Source: Gammaproteobacteria bacterium (lineage in GTDB: Bacteria; Pseudomonadota; Gammaproteobacteria; Pseudomonadales; Pseudohongiellaceae). From it: DNA of 64,000 nucleotides. A program made the position numbers and the translations under genes. Shown here piece after piece: positions 57,017-64,000 of the stretch. Location of the stretch: positions 248,001 through 312,000 of the forward strand of contig DUBM01000011.1 of assembly GCA_012960305.1 (NCBI GenBank), in the 5' to 3' direction. The notes beneath the pieces are model-generated. The model was not told the DNA's origin, did not search any database, and saw only the letters and a program-made list of their open reading frames with translations. The first letter of the stretch is position 1; the number at the start of each line of letters is the position of its first letter.

Positions 57017-57937
57017 ATGTCTGCTAACTCTTCTTCATTCACAACCGCGTTTTCCTTATTAGCTCCGGCCAAATTGAATTTGTTCCTACACATTACTGGA
57101 CGACGTGACGACGGCTATCATCAACTGCAAACTCTCTTTCAATTGCTTGACTTTGGTGACCGAATAACTTTCGAACCCACTCAGTCAGGGGTGATATCAC
57201 TTCACTGTGACTACTCCTTGATTGATACGGAGAATTCTAACTCTGTTTCTTCATCCGGCCCTGTATCCTCAATCAGTATGCCGATGGATAACAATTTGAT
57301 TATGCAGGCGGCCAGGCGACTTCAGCGGCTATCCGGCCCCAATGCTGAGGGCGTGAAAATTACTGTTAAAAAGAAGCTCCCCAGCGGTGCTGGCTTAGGA
57401 GGAGGTAGTTCTGATGCCGCCGCAACTCTGATTGCCCTAAAGAGAATCTGGAAACTAGATCTGAGTGAAAAACGCCTTTGCGAAATCGGTCTGGAGCTTG
57501 GTGCCGATTTGCCTGTTTTTATCCAAGGAAAATCGGCTTGGGCTGAAGGGATTGGAGAACAGCTTCAACCCGTGGATATAGAGGAGTCTTGGTATCTGGT
57601 GATAACGCCGAATTGCTCGGTATCCACTGCCGAAATTTTTTGCCACGAACATTTGACACGGAACTCCCCAGCCATCAAAATGGCCGACTTTCTGGCAGGC
57701 AGGTCCCGAAATGACTGTGAATCTGTCACTCGAGAGCTCTATCCACAGGTGCGCGAAGCCCTAAAGTGGCTAAGCCAATTTGGCGAAGCAAAAATGACTG
57801 GAACCGGTTCCAGTATCTTTGCTCTCTATGTTGATGAAGAATCAGCCCGGCAAAGCCTGAAGAAACTGCCAGAACAATTCAGCGGATTCGTTGCCAAAGG
57901 AATAAATTCACTGGAACACAGATTTAACGAAGCTTAG
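57017..57937 (+). CDS. ispE: 4-diphosphocytidyl-2-C-methyl-D-erythritol kinase
   Basis: A 306-residue GHMP kinase. L-A-P-A-K-L-N-L-F-L at the N-terminus, G-A-G-L-G-G-G-S-S-D-A-A-A (ATP loop) and K-M-T-G-T-G-S-S-I-F at the C-terminus are IspE signatures. It phosphorylates CDP-ME in the MEP isoprenoid pathway. The ATG at 57017 is chosen over an upstream TTG because homologues start shortly before the A-P-A-K motif. Five bases after lolB. Confidence 0.96.
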   Translation: MSANSSSFTTAFSLLAPAKLNLFLHITGRRDDGYHQLQTLFQLLDFGDRITFEPTQSGVISLHCDYSLIDTENSNSVSSSGPVSSISMPMDNNLIMQAARRLQRLSGPNAEGVKITVKKKLPSGAGLGGGSSDAAATLIALKRIWKLDLSEKRLCEIGLELGADLPVFIQGKSAWAEGIGEQLQPVDIEESWYLVITPNCSVSTAEIFCHEHLTRNSPAIKMADFLAGRSRNDCESVTRELYPQVREALKWLSQFGEAKMTGTGSSIFALYVDEESARQSLKKLPEQFSGFVAKGINSLEHRFNEA

Positions 57938-58017
57938 AATACGCCTGCTTTTCAGATCCTCGAACAAAAGACTGAATAAGCAAAGCTAATCGCAAAAAGA
58001 GGAAGTTCGAAAAAAAT

Positions 58018-58092
58018 TGGGGTGTCGCCAAGTGGTAAGGCACAAGGTTTTGATCCTTGCATGCGTTGGTTCGAATCCAGCCACCCCAGCCA
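58018..58092 (+). tRNA. tRNA-Gln (TTG anticodon)
   Basis: A 75-nt cloverleaf with encoded CCA. The acceptor stem TGGGGTG pairs with CACCCCA. The anticodon arm CAAGG-TTTTGAT-CCTTG carries TTG, and the T arm includes GGTTCGAATCC. TTG reads CAA/CAG glutamine codons. Location between ispE and prs is conserved in pseudomonads. Confidence 0.97.
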
Positions 58093-58170
58093 AATTTCAA
58101 ATTTAAACTATTTGTCAGAAGTGCTGATTACATTCTGATCCGCACTGGCAGTAACTAATAGGTACTAAGC

Positions 58171-59121
58171 GTGGCTAACAATTTAATGGTCTTTACCGGC
58201 AATGCGAATCCCGCATTAGCGGATAGCATTGCTAAAAATATTGGTGTACCTCTTGGTTACGCCAGCATTAGTAAATTTAGCGACGGCGAAATTTCAGTTG
58301 AACTGAATGAAAATGTCCGAGGCAAGGACGTCTTCATCATTCAACCAACCTGCTCACCAACAAATGACAACATTATGGAATTGTTGTTAATAGCAGATGC
58401 TTTACATCGCGCCTCGGCAAATCGCATCACTGCGGTAATTCCCTACTTCGGCTATGCCAGACAAGACCGAAGAGTTAGGTCTGCCCGAGTAGCAATTAGC
58501 TCAAAAGTAGTGGCTGATATGATCAGTGCCGTTGGTGTTAATCGAGTTTTAACAGTCGATCTACATGCAGAGCAGATTCAAGGTTTTTTTAGTATACCGG
58601 TGGATAACGTCTACGGATCCCCCGTACTGACTGACGACATAGAGCGGCAGAAATATGAAAACATCATTGTGGTATCACCAGATATCGGTGGAGTGGTAAG
58701 AGCAAGAGCTGTGGCGAAACAACTTAATTGCGAATTAGCTATCATCGATAAGCGGAGACCTTCAGCGAATGTTGCTCAAGTAATGCATATCATTGGTGAT
58801 GTAGAAAATCGCAGCTGTCTAATCGTAGATGACATGGTCGACACTGCAGGCACATTGTGTAAAGCAGCTGACGCATTAAAAGAACACGGTGCCGATAAAG
58901 TAATGGCCTATTGTACTCATCCGGTATTGTCAGGACCCGCAATAGAGAATATTGAATCGTCCAGTCTAGATTCACTTGTAGTGACAGACACGATTCCATT
59001 AAGTGAAGCCGCATTAAATTGCGGACGAATTCGACAATTATCAATGGCTAAGCTACTGGCTGAATCAATTCGCCGAGTAAGCAACGAAGAATCCATTAGT
59101 GCGATGTTTGATAACACTTAA
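58171..59121 (+). CDS. prs: Ribose-phosphate pyrophosphokinase
   Basis: A 316-residue PRPP synthetase of standard length. [10 protein letters not shown] is the catalytic flap, [11 protein letters not shown] is the ATP/ribose site, and [12 protein letters not shown] is the PRPP-binding loop. It makes PRPP from ribose-5-phosphate and ATP. The start is GTG at 58171. Some homologues have H in place of the first S of V-R-S-A-R; this is common variation. Confidence 0.97.
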   Translation: MANNLMVFTGNANPALADSIAKNIGVPLGYASISKFSDGEISVELNENVRGKDVFIIQPTCSPTNDNIMELLLIADALHRASANRITAVIPYFGYARQDRRVRSARVAISSKVVADMISAVGVNRVLTVDLHAEQIQGFFSIPVDNVYGSPVLTDDIERQKYENIIVVSPDIGGVVRARAVAKQLNCELAIIDKRRPSANVAQVMHIIGDVENRSCLIVDDMVDTAGTLCKAADALKEHGADKVMAYCTHPVLSGPAIENIESSSLDSLVVTDTIPLSEAALNCGRIRQLSMAKLLAESIRRVSNEESISAMFDNT

Positions 59122-59255
59122 ATTATTTTTCAATTTAAGCTTTTAGTAAACAACTCACGGATAACTAGAGGAACAGAATCAAATCTGTAACCTCATTTTA
59201 TAAATCCTGTAATTAGCTGGTCGCAGGCAAATTACAGTCTAATTGGAGAAGACTT

Positions 59256-59945
59256 ATGTCTACTGCTGAATTTGAGCTAAATTGCTCAGTTCGAACGGAT
59301 CTAGGGAAAGGTGCGAGCCGCCGCCTACGACGCTTGAACAACGACATACCCGCCGTACTTTACGGTGCTGGTAAAGACCCAGTTTCATTAACTATTGCAC
59401 ATAAAGATATAATCAAGGCAACTGAAAACGAAGCATTCTTTTCACACATTATTACTCTCAATGTCGATAGCAAGAAAGAGCAGGCAGTTATTAAGGCGTT
59501 GCAGCGTCACCCTGCCAAGTCCTTAATTATGCATGCAGATTTCCTGAGAGTAAGTGCGAAACAGGCCATTGTAGTCAAAGTTCCAATTCACTTTCTTAAC
59601 GAAGACAAGTGTGTGGGCGTGAAGATAGGTGGTGGTAACATTCTTAAGACTTTGAATGAAATCGAAGTATCTTGTCTACCAGCAGATCTCCCCGAATTCG
59701 TTGAAGTCGATATGATCGAAGTTGATATTGGCGAATTTATTCACCTTTCTGACATTTTTCTTCCTGAGGGTGTAACCAGTGTTGCACTAAGTTATGGCGA
59801 TGAGAGCGACCTCTCCGTAGCAACAGTGGCAGCGAAGAAAGCTGAAATTGAGGAAGAAATAATCGACGCAGAAGATGACGCAGCTGACGATTCCGCTGAA
59901 GATGCCACTGATGAATCAGATGAAGAGAGCGACAACAATTCTTAA
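59256..59945 (+). CDS. rplY: 50S ribosomal protein L25 (Ctc form)
   Basis: A 229-residue L25/Ctc protein. The N-terminal L25 domain has R-T-D-L-G-K-G-A-S-R-R-L-R-R and P-A-V-L-Y-G. A TL5-like beta domain follows (P-I-H-F-L-N-E-D, L-P-A-D-L-P-E-F-V-E-V-D). The C-terminal tail is nearly all Asp, Glu, Ala and Ser. It binds 5S rRNA. Between prs and pth as in Pseudomonas. Confidence 0.97.
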   Translation: MSTAEFELNCSVRTDLGKGASRRLRRLNNDIPAVLYGAGKDPVSLTIAHKDIIKATENEAFFSHIITLNVDSKKEQAVIKALQRHPAKSLIMHADFLRVSAKQAIVVKVPIHFLNEDKCVGVKIGGGNILKTLNEIEVSCLPADLPEFVEVDMIEVDIGEFIHLSDIFLPEGVTSVALSYGDESDLSVATVAAKKAEIEEEIIDAEDDAADDSAEDATDESDEESDNNS

Positions 59946-59989
59946 ACCTACTCAGATAGCCAGGTAACTACTCACATCGGGTAAAAATC

Positions 59990-60574
59990 ATGCCAGGCAA
60001 TTCCTTGAAACTCATAGTGGGTCTGGGTAATCCAGGCCCACAACATGATTCCAATCGTCACAACGCGGGCGTAATTTTCCTCCACCATCTCTGCAAGAGC
60101 TATGGTGGATCTTTACGTGGTGAGAGCAAATTTTTCGGCGAGTACGGTAGCATTAATATTGCCGGGCAAGATATAAAAATGCTTTTCCCCACCACTTTTA
60201 TGAACAACAGTGGTAAAGCAGTTGCTGCGATTTGTAATTTCTTTAAGATCGAGCCAAAAAATATGCTGGTCGCCTATGATGAGATCGATTTTGAAGTGGG
60301 CGTGACCCGCTTCAAGGAAGATGGGGGTCATGGTGGACATAACGGCATACGAGATATCATCAGTGCTATTGGCGGTAAGCGCGATTTTTATCGATTAAGA
60401 ATTGGTGTCGGACATCCCGGCCGCAAATCTATGGTCGCGAATTATGTCTTAAACAATCCGTCGCGATCTGAAGCAGACCTTATTATGGCTGATGTCGAAG
60501 ACGCGATTCGTGTAATGCCGCACGCGGCAGTGGGTGAATGGGAAGAAGCCATGCGTCTATTACATACAGAATAG
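59990..60574 (+). CDS. pth: Peptidyl-tRNA hydrolase
   Basis: A 194-residue Pth. V-G-L-G-N-P-G-P, then R-H-N-A-G with the catalytic His, and F-M-N-N-S-G are the family signatures, with G-G-H-G-G-H-N-G-I-R in the middle. It releases peptides from dropped-off peptidyl-tRNA. 44 bp after rplY. Confidence 0.98.
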   Translation: MPGNSLKLIVGLGNPGPQHDSNRHNAGVIFLHHLCKSYGGSLRGESKFFGEYGSINIAGQDIKMLFPTTFMNNSGKAVAAICNFFKIEPKNMLVAYDEIDFEVGVTRFKEDGGHGGHNGIRDIISAIGGKRDFYRLRIGVGHPGRKSMVANYVLNNPSRSEADLIMADVEDAIRVMPHAAVGEWEEAMRLLHTE

Positions 60575-60656
60575 TAGGCGCAGAATAGGTTTTTAACCAC
60601 CGCATAGATTAAAACCTCCTCAACAACAACCAGATTAAGAAAAGAGAACAAGAGTT

Positions 60657-61748
60657 ATGGCTTTACAGTGCGGTATCGTTGGGCTTCCAAATGTGGGAAA
60701 GTCCACTCTTTTTAATGCGCTAACCAAAGCCGGTATCGCTGCGGAAAATTTTCCCTTTTGCACAATTGAACCTAATTCAGGGGTTGTATTTATTCCGGAT
60801 GAACGTCTGGATAAACTCGCAGCAATCGTTGCCCCCGAAAAGATAATCCCAGCCACAGTAGAATTTACCGATATCGCAGGCCTCGTGGCCGGCGCTTCCA
60901 AAGGTGAAGGTTTAGGCAATCGATTTCTTGCCAACATCCGTGAAACTGATTCTCTTGCCCATGTGGTTCGCTGCTTTGAAGACAGCAATGTCATCCACGT
61001 TTCAGATCAAATAAACCCAACAGCTGATATAGAAACTATTAACACCGAATTAGCCCTGGCAGATCTTGAAAGTGTAGATAAGTTTCTCGATAAGGTTTCT
61101 CGAGTCGCAAAGAGCGGAGACAAGGATGCTCAACGACAAGCCGCACTGTTAGAGAAAGTAAAGGCTCATCTTGATGAAGCAAAACCTGTTCGCTCAATGG
61201 AACTTACAAAAGAAGATCGTGTAGACCTGTATAGCTTGCATCTACTCACTACGAAACCGGTAATGTATATAGCGAACGTCGATGAAGAAGGATTTGAAAA
61301 CAATCCTCATCTCGATGCAGTAAGAGCTATAGCGGAATCGGAGAATGCAGAAGTCGTAGCAATCTGTAATAAATTGGAAGCTGAAATCGCTGAACTCGAA
61401 GACGCAGAAAAAATGGAGTTTCTCCAAGACCTTGGTATGGAAGAACCCGGCCTTGATCGTGTAATTCGAGCAGGCTACCAACTACTAGGATTACAAACCT
61501 ATTTCACCGCCGGCGTTAAAGAAGTTCGAGCCTGGACTGTGAAAATAGGTGCCACCGCTCCTGAGGCTGCAGCTGTCATCCACACTGATTTCGAAAAAGG
61601 CTTCATCCGTGCAGAAATTGTCGCTTATGGCGATTTCATCGATAACGGTGGTGAAAACGGCGCGAAAGAAGCCGGCAAATGGCGGCTGGAAGGCAAGGAG
61701 TACACGGTCTGCGACGGCGATGTCATCCATTTTCGGTTCAACGTCTAA
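60657..61748 (+). CDS. ychF: Redox-regulated ATPase YchF (Obg family)
   Basis: A 363-residue GTPase-fold protein. The P-loop is G-L-P-N-V-G-K-S-T, and G3 is D-I-A-G-L-V-A-G-A. The N-x-x-E form of G4 (C-N-K-L-E) explains its ATP preference. A C-terminal TGS domain follows with [12 protein letters not shown]. It binds ribosomes and modulates stress responses. A weak inverted repeat lies between pth and ychF (60587-60617). Confidence 0.98.
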   Translation: MALQCGIVGLPNVGKSTLFNALTKAGIAAENFPFCTIEPNSGVVFIPDERLDKLAAIVAPEKIIPATVEFTDIAGLVAGASKGEGLGNRFLANIRETDSLAHVVRCFEDSNVIHVSDQINPTADIETINTELALADLESVDKFLDKVSRVAKSGDKDAQRQAALLEKVKAHLDEAKPVRSMELTKEDRVDLYSLHLLTTKPVMYIANVDEEGFENNPHLDAVRAIAESENAEVVAICNKLEAEIAELEDAEKMEFLQDLGMEEPGLDRVIRAGYQLLGLQTYFTAGVKEVRAWTVKIGATAPEAAAVIHTDFEKGFIRAEIVAYGDFIDNGGENGAKEAGKWRLEGKEYTVCDGDVIHFRFNV

Positions 61749-61837
61749 TCTTGACATTTAGCGCCGAAATCGCCAAAATTCGCGACCTTTCTCAACTCCT
61801 GTTGATAAAGTAAGGCAGGAACTGAAATAAGATTTTT

Positions 61838-61914
61838 GGCTATGTAGCTCAGCTGGTTAGAGCACAGCATTCATAATGCTGGGGTCGGTAGTTCAAGTCT
61901 ACCCATAGCTACCA
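61838..61914 (+). tRNA. tRNA-Met (CAT anticodon, elongator type)
   Basis: A 77-nt cloverleaf with encoded CCA. The acceptor stem GGCTATG pairs with CATAGCT (first pair G-T), D arm is GCTCAGCTGGTTAGAGC, anticodon loop TTCATAA carries CAT, T arm is GGTAGTTCAAGTCTACC. The overall sequence resembles E. coli elongator tRNA-Met; an Ile2 (lysidine) identity is less likely. It follows ychF as in pseudomonads. Confidence 0.93.
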
Positions 61915-61945
61915 AACATCACTTCAGCAAACTCTAGCAAATTCC

Positions 61946-61982
61946 GCAGAAGTCCCCAAAATTTGGGGACTTCTGCTTCTTT
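61946..61982 (+). terminator. Strong hairpin terminator after tRNA-Met
   Basis: GCAGAAGTCCCC and GGGGACTTCTGC form a perfect 12-bp stem with a 6-nt loop (AAAATT or similar), followed by TTCTTTAT. It ends the tRNA-Met transcript, and may also stop the convergent selenoprotein operon from the other side. Confidence 0.85.
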
Positions 61983-62079
61983 ATGCAAGAATAATTATCC
62001 AAAGAATATATGGTCGCATCAGCATCTTTAATTTATTAAGCAAGTACTCTCTCGAGCTTCATCTTCGTGATTTCCCAAC

Positions 62080-62601
62080 CTAAAGGAGAATCTGCTCGTC
62101 GATTGCAGCCATGGTCTGTAACGCCCTAGCCTCAAGCTCCTGATCGCTAGCGCTGCTCACAGGATGATCGATAACCGAGAAGGCATAGCCAGGCATACCT
62201 AACGCCTTCGCCATAAGTTCGGCGGCGCTAACGAAGTTACTAGTCATCACGCCAACCGCGGGAGTACCTACCCGCTCGCTGCTAATCGCGTCATGCAAAC
62301 TGCACGACGAGCAGCTTCCTCAGTCACCTAGGCCGCTTATGGCCAGGTCCCAGCTCCTAGCCTCTTCGATAATCTCACCCTCAGCGGGTGCACTGTAATT
62401 AGACTTAATTCGCAGGACAACCTCCGCTACTTGGTAGCGCTCCCGAAGAAGCCTCTCAATATGGGAGAAAAATCCATCAGTTCCTTCTTTGCCGTTAGAG
62501 ATTAATCCTACAGTCTTTCCCTTCAGACCTGTAAGCCGTGGTGCTGGATTCAGAGTAGCTACCACTGATTCACTGGTAGGATTCAATACGCGAATCATCA
62601 T
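62080..62601 (-). CDS. UGSC family selenoprotein (in-frame TGA = selenocysteine)
   Basis: One frame of 174 codons is open except for a TGA at 62320-62322 (codon 94). It is flanked by I-S-G-L-G-D before and G-S-C-S-S-C-S-L-H-D-A after, so the site reads Sec-Gly-Ser-Cys, the defining motif of the UGSC family. Regions on both sides match the family (V-L-N-P-T-S-E, K-T-V-G-L-I-S-N-G-K at the N-terminal half; V-G-T-P-A-V-G-V-M-T-S after). A hairpin suitable as a bacterial SECIS begins 5 nt after the TGA. The ATG at 62601 (AAAGGA upstream) is preferred to a GTG at 62670. Role unknown; a redox or Se-dependent catalytic function is inferred. It is last in an operon with the 361-residue protein. Confidence 0.88.
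62278..62315 (-). promoter_or_regulatory. Candidate bacterial SECIS element (stem-loop after the UGA)
   Basis: Read on the minus strand just after the TGA. The lower stem is GCTGCT/AGCAGC (6 bp), with a 5-nt bulge on the 3' side, and the upper stem has 9 bp (CGTC-G-TGCA with TGCA-T-GACG, one G-U). The apical loop is GTT, about 20 nt after the UGA. A small loop with G among its first two bases at this distance is the known pattern for SelB recognition. The stem also codes for protein. Confidence 0.75.
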
Positions 62602-62647
62602 ATCTTTATTTCCTTTTGGAACGACCACATGGGCCACATTATTATAT

Positions 62648-63733
62648 TTAATTTGGAATTGACGGCTCACAATCTATACAGGCGCCAATAGCCACCGTGA
62701 CCGCCTGACTCTTGGCGCCCAACCAGGGAGGAATTACCGCGCCGAACCCACCTGCGGGTCCCCCGGCTGCAACCAGCAAGAGATGTTCCGGACTGGACAG
62801 CGCGCAATATTCGGTATCGCCCTTATCGCGTACTACCGAACCTTTACCCACAGTTGACCATTCCGAGCGCTTAATGCGAGCTTTCTCAAACAAGTAATTG
62901 GCTATCTCTTTTCTTTTCCAGCCAGCCACGCGCATATGCTCACGATGCTGCGGAGGCATGATCACCACATAGTTACCCGACCAGATAGAGTAATTGCGCA
63001 GATTGGCGCGCATCTCTGCAGCATAGGTATCCAGTATTTCCTCGGGCTTACGGGTCCACTCGTTCATGATCTGACGAGGAGCACCTGCGGCAAACACTGT
63101 GACTGCCGATGCCTCCTTAGGTATGTCACGCGACTCGGCCAGAGAAGGCCAGCCGCTACCCTCTTCATCTTCCGCGATACAATAACTTATCTTGCCAGGA
63201 TGCCCCAGAGTAGACCGATCAATAGCGCCAGGACTCACCTGTAATATATTGATGAGAGCGAGCCGGATTGCCCTGCCAATAACTGAGGTAGCACGGTCTG
63301 AGCTGCCTAATACATTGAAGTCGCTGCGAGTGCCAATCTCCTGCCTGATGGAGCCATTCAGAATAACTAGAATAGCGCAGCCACCCGTGCTGGCCGTCGC
63401 CCCATGCAGCAGAAACTCATCTTTTAGCATTGCCATCCATGCAGAGACTACGACGGGGAAATGCGCAGGTAGACAGCCAGCCATAACTGCATTGATAGCC
63501 AGTTTCTCCGCTTCGATGGACCGCTCACGCACCGGCTCGATACCGATGAGCTCGTTAGCGGGCATGTTGACCCAATCGAGGCAAGCCTGCACGGCTTCGG
63601 GAGTAGGTGGGACTATTGGAAATCCGTCTGTCCAACCCCTACTATGGTAAAACTCCTGAGCATCGCCAACATCATCAAGATCGAAATACTGAGATTTCAA
63701 GGAATCAGTCATCGCATTTGAGGCGGTCTTCAT
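62648..63733 (-). CDS. Conserved protein of unknown function, partner of the UGSC selenoprotein
   Basis: A 361-residue soluble protein. Conserved-looking parts are G-W-T-D-G-F-P-I-V-P-P-T, S-T-G-G-C-A-I-L, R-A-T-S-V-I-G-R-A-I-R-L, S-T-L-G-H-P-G-K-I-S-Y-C-I-A-E-D-E-E, and a C-terminal C-I-D-C (Cys352, Cys355) that could be a redox pair. I do not know a function. It is 46 bp upstream of the selenoprotein start and in the same direction, so the two are most likely co-transcribed and may act together. The start is ATG 63733 with GGAG 10 nt ahead. Confidence 0.8.
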   Translation of the reverse strand: MKTASNAMTDSLKSQYFDLDDVGDAQEFYHSRGWTDGFPIVPPTPEAVQACLDWVNMPANELIGIEPVRERSIEAEKLAINAVMAGCLPAHFPVVVSAWMAMLKDEFLLHGATASTGGCAILVILNGSIRQEIGTRSDFNVLGSSDRATSVIGRAIRLALINILQVSPGAIDRSTLGHPGKISYCIAEDEEGSGWPSLAESRDIPKEASAVTVFAAGAPRQIMNEWTRKPEEILDTYAAEMRANLRNYSIWSGNYVVIMPPQHREHMRVAGWKRKEIANYLFEKARIKRSEWSTVGKGSVVRDKGDTEYCALSSPEHLLLVAAGGPAGGFGAVIPPWLGAKSQAVTVAIGACIDCEPSIPN

Positions 63734-63775
63734 TTGTCGTGATCTCCATTATTCGGGGTTCAGAAATTCAGCCAA

Positions 63776-64000
63776 TCAGGTGACGCCTGTCCGGCGAAGG
63801 TTTTGAATAGCAGTGTCGTCATACCCCAGCTCCAACAAGATGTCGTTTGTGTCGGCGCCCAGGCAAGGACCCGGTTGGTTGGGAATAGGATCAGCCATTC
63901 GCACCGGACTTTGCAGATTTTTAAGGTCAGGCCGGTTCGGATGCGTGGTGGTAACTACGGCTTCCCGGTCGAGTAAAAAGGGGTTCTCCAGCGCATCGGC
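63776..64000 (-). CDS. CaiB/BaiF family CoA-transferase (C-terminal part, runs off window)
   Basis: The last 74 codons and stop (TGA, 63776-63778) of a protein ending like family III CoA-transferases: N-P-F-L-L-D-R-E, P-V-R-M-A-D-P-I-P, and a final L-L-E-L-G-Y-D-D-T-A-I-Q-N-L. Such enzymes move CoA between acids (carnitine, formyl, succinyl). It lies 42 bp upstream of the 361-residue protein on the same strand, so it is probably the first visible gene of the selenoprotein operon. The N-terminal part is outside the window. Confidence 0.88.
   Translation of the reverse strand, partial: ADALENPFLLDREAVVTTTHPNRPDLKNLQSPVRMADPIPNQPGPCLGADTNDILLELGYDDTAIQNLRRTGVT

Noticed and set aside
62601-62670. 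GTG at 62670 as the start of the selenoprotein
   Set aside because: It would overlap the upstream gene by 23 bp and add a segment without family similarity. ATG 62601 has an AAAGGA site, and homologues begin near it.
63192-63650. 152-codon open frame on the plus strand opposite the 361-residue gene
   Set aside because: It is a shadow of the well-supported minus-strand gene. It lacks a ribosome site and family motifs. The same holds for 8924-9400 and 47408-47854.

Overview
The window looks like chromosomal DNA of a free-living, probably marine, gammaproteobacterium. Two conserved blocks follow the gene order familiar from Pseudomonas and relatives: mreB-mreC-mreD-maf-rng-yhdP-nitrilase with gatCAB divergent from it, and hemA-prfA-prmC-moeB divergent from TPR lipoprotein-lolB-ispE-tRNA-Gln-prs-rplY-pth-ychF-tRNA-Met. 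Base composition is moderate to slightly AT-rich and uniform. I see no insertion sequence, prophage, CRISPR array, rRNA operon or replication origin. The genus cannot be settled from the sequence alone.

Layout. 1-4.7 kb: a leftward acyl-CoA catabolic cluster (SDR, phosphotransferase, histidine phosphatase, two acyl-CoA dehydrogenases). 5-10.3 kb: a Pal-type OmpA lipoprotein, a frameshifted alpha/beta hydrolase, an Lnb/DUF4105 membrane protein, an aldo/keto reductase, a small secreted protein and a frameshifted TfoX-like gene. 10.4-15.7 kb: catabolic and transport genes (ThDP enzyme, sodium:solute symporter, amidohydrolase, thioesterase, tiny lipoprotein). 15.7-17.1 kb: two decayed genes (GNAT and patatin-like) with in-frame stops. 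17.2-21.3 kb: MFS transporter, TonB-dependent receptor and YceI protein. 21.6-24.9 kb: 2OG-Fe(II) oxygenase and a flavoprotein-SelD fusion. 25-31.7 kb: TPR protein, zinc aminopeptidase, YjbQ, glutaminyl cyclase, HinT, and an aldolase/SDR fusion-mtnA pair. 31.9-34.1 kb: orphan ExbD, TetR regulator with a perfect palindromic operator, and a DUF445 protein that seems to start at ATC. 34.2-44.2 kb: the cell-shape/YhdP block, in which rng is heavily disrupted. 44.6-48.3 kb: gatCAB and a PA4642-type protein. 48.8-61.9 kb: RhlB-type helicase and the translation/haem/PRPP block with two tRNAs. 62-64 kb: a leftward operon of CaiB/BaiF CoA-transferase, a 361-residue conserved protein and a UGSC-family selenoprotein.

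The most interesting item is at 62,080-62,601. A conserved thiol-protein frame is interrupted by one TGA exactly where the family has selenocysteine (U-G-S-C). The TGA is followed at once by a strong stem-loop with a small G-initial loop, the expected form of a bacterial SECIS element. The same window encodes selenide, water dikinase (SelD), fused to an FAD-dependent oxidoreductase, so selenophosphate supply is present. selA, selB and selC are not in the window.

The second theme is gene decay or sequence error. Five genes that look otherwise conserved are broken: alpha/beta hydrolase, TfoX-like, GNAT, patatin-like and rng. Some carry indels, others in-frame TAG, TAA or TGA codons. All three stop codons occur, so codon reassignment is not the explanation.
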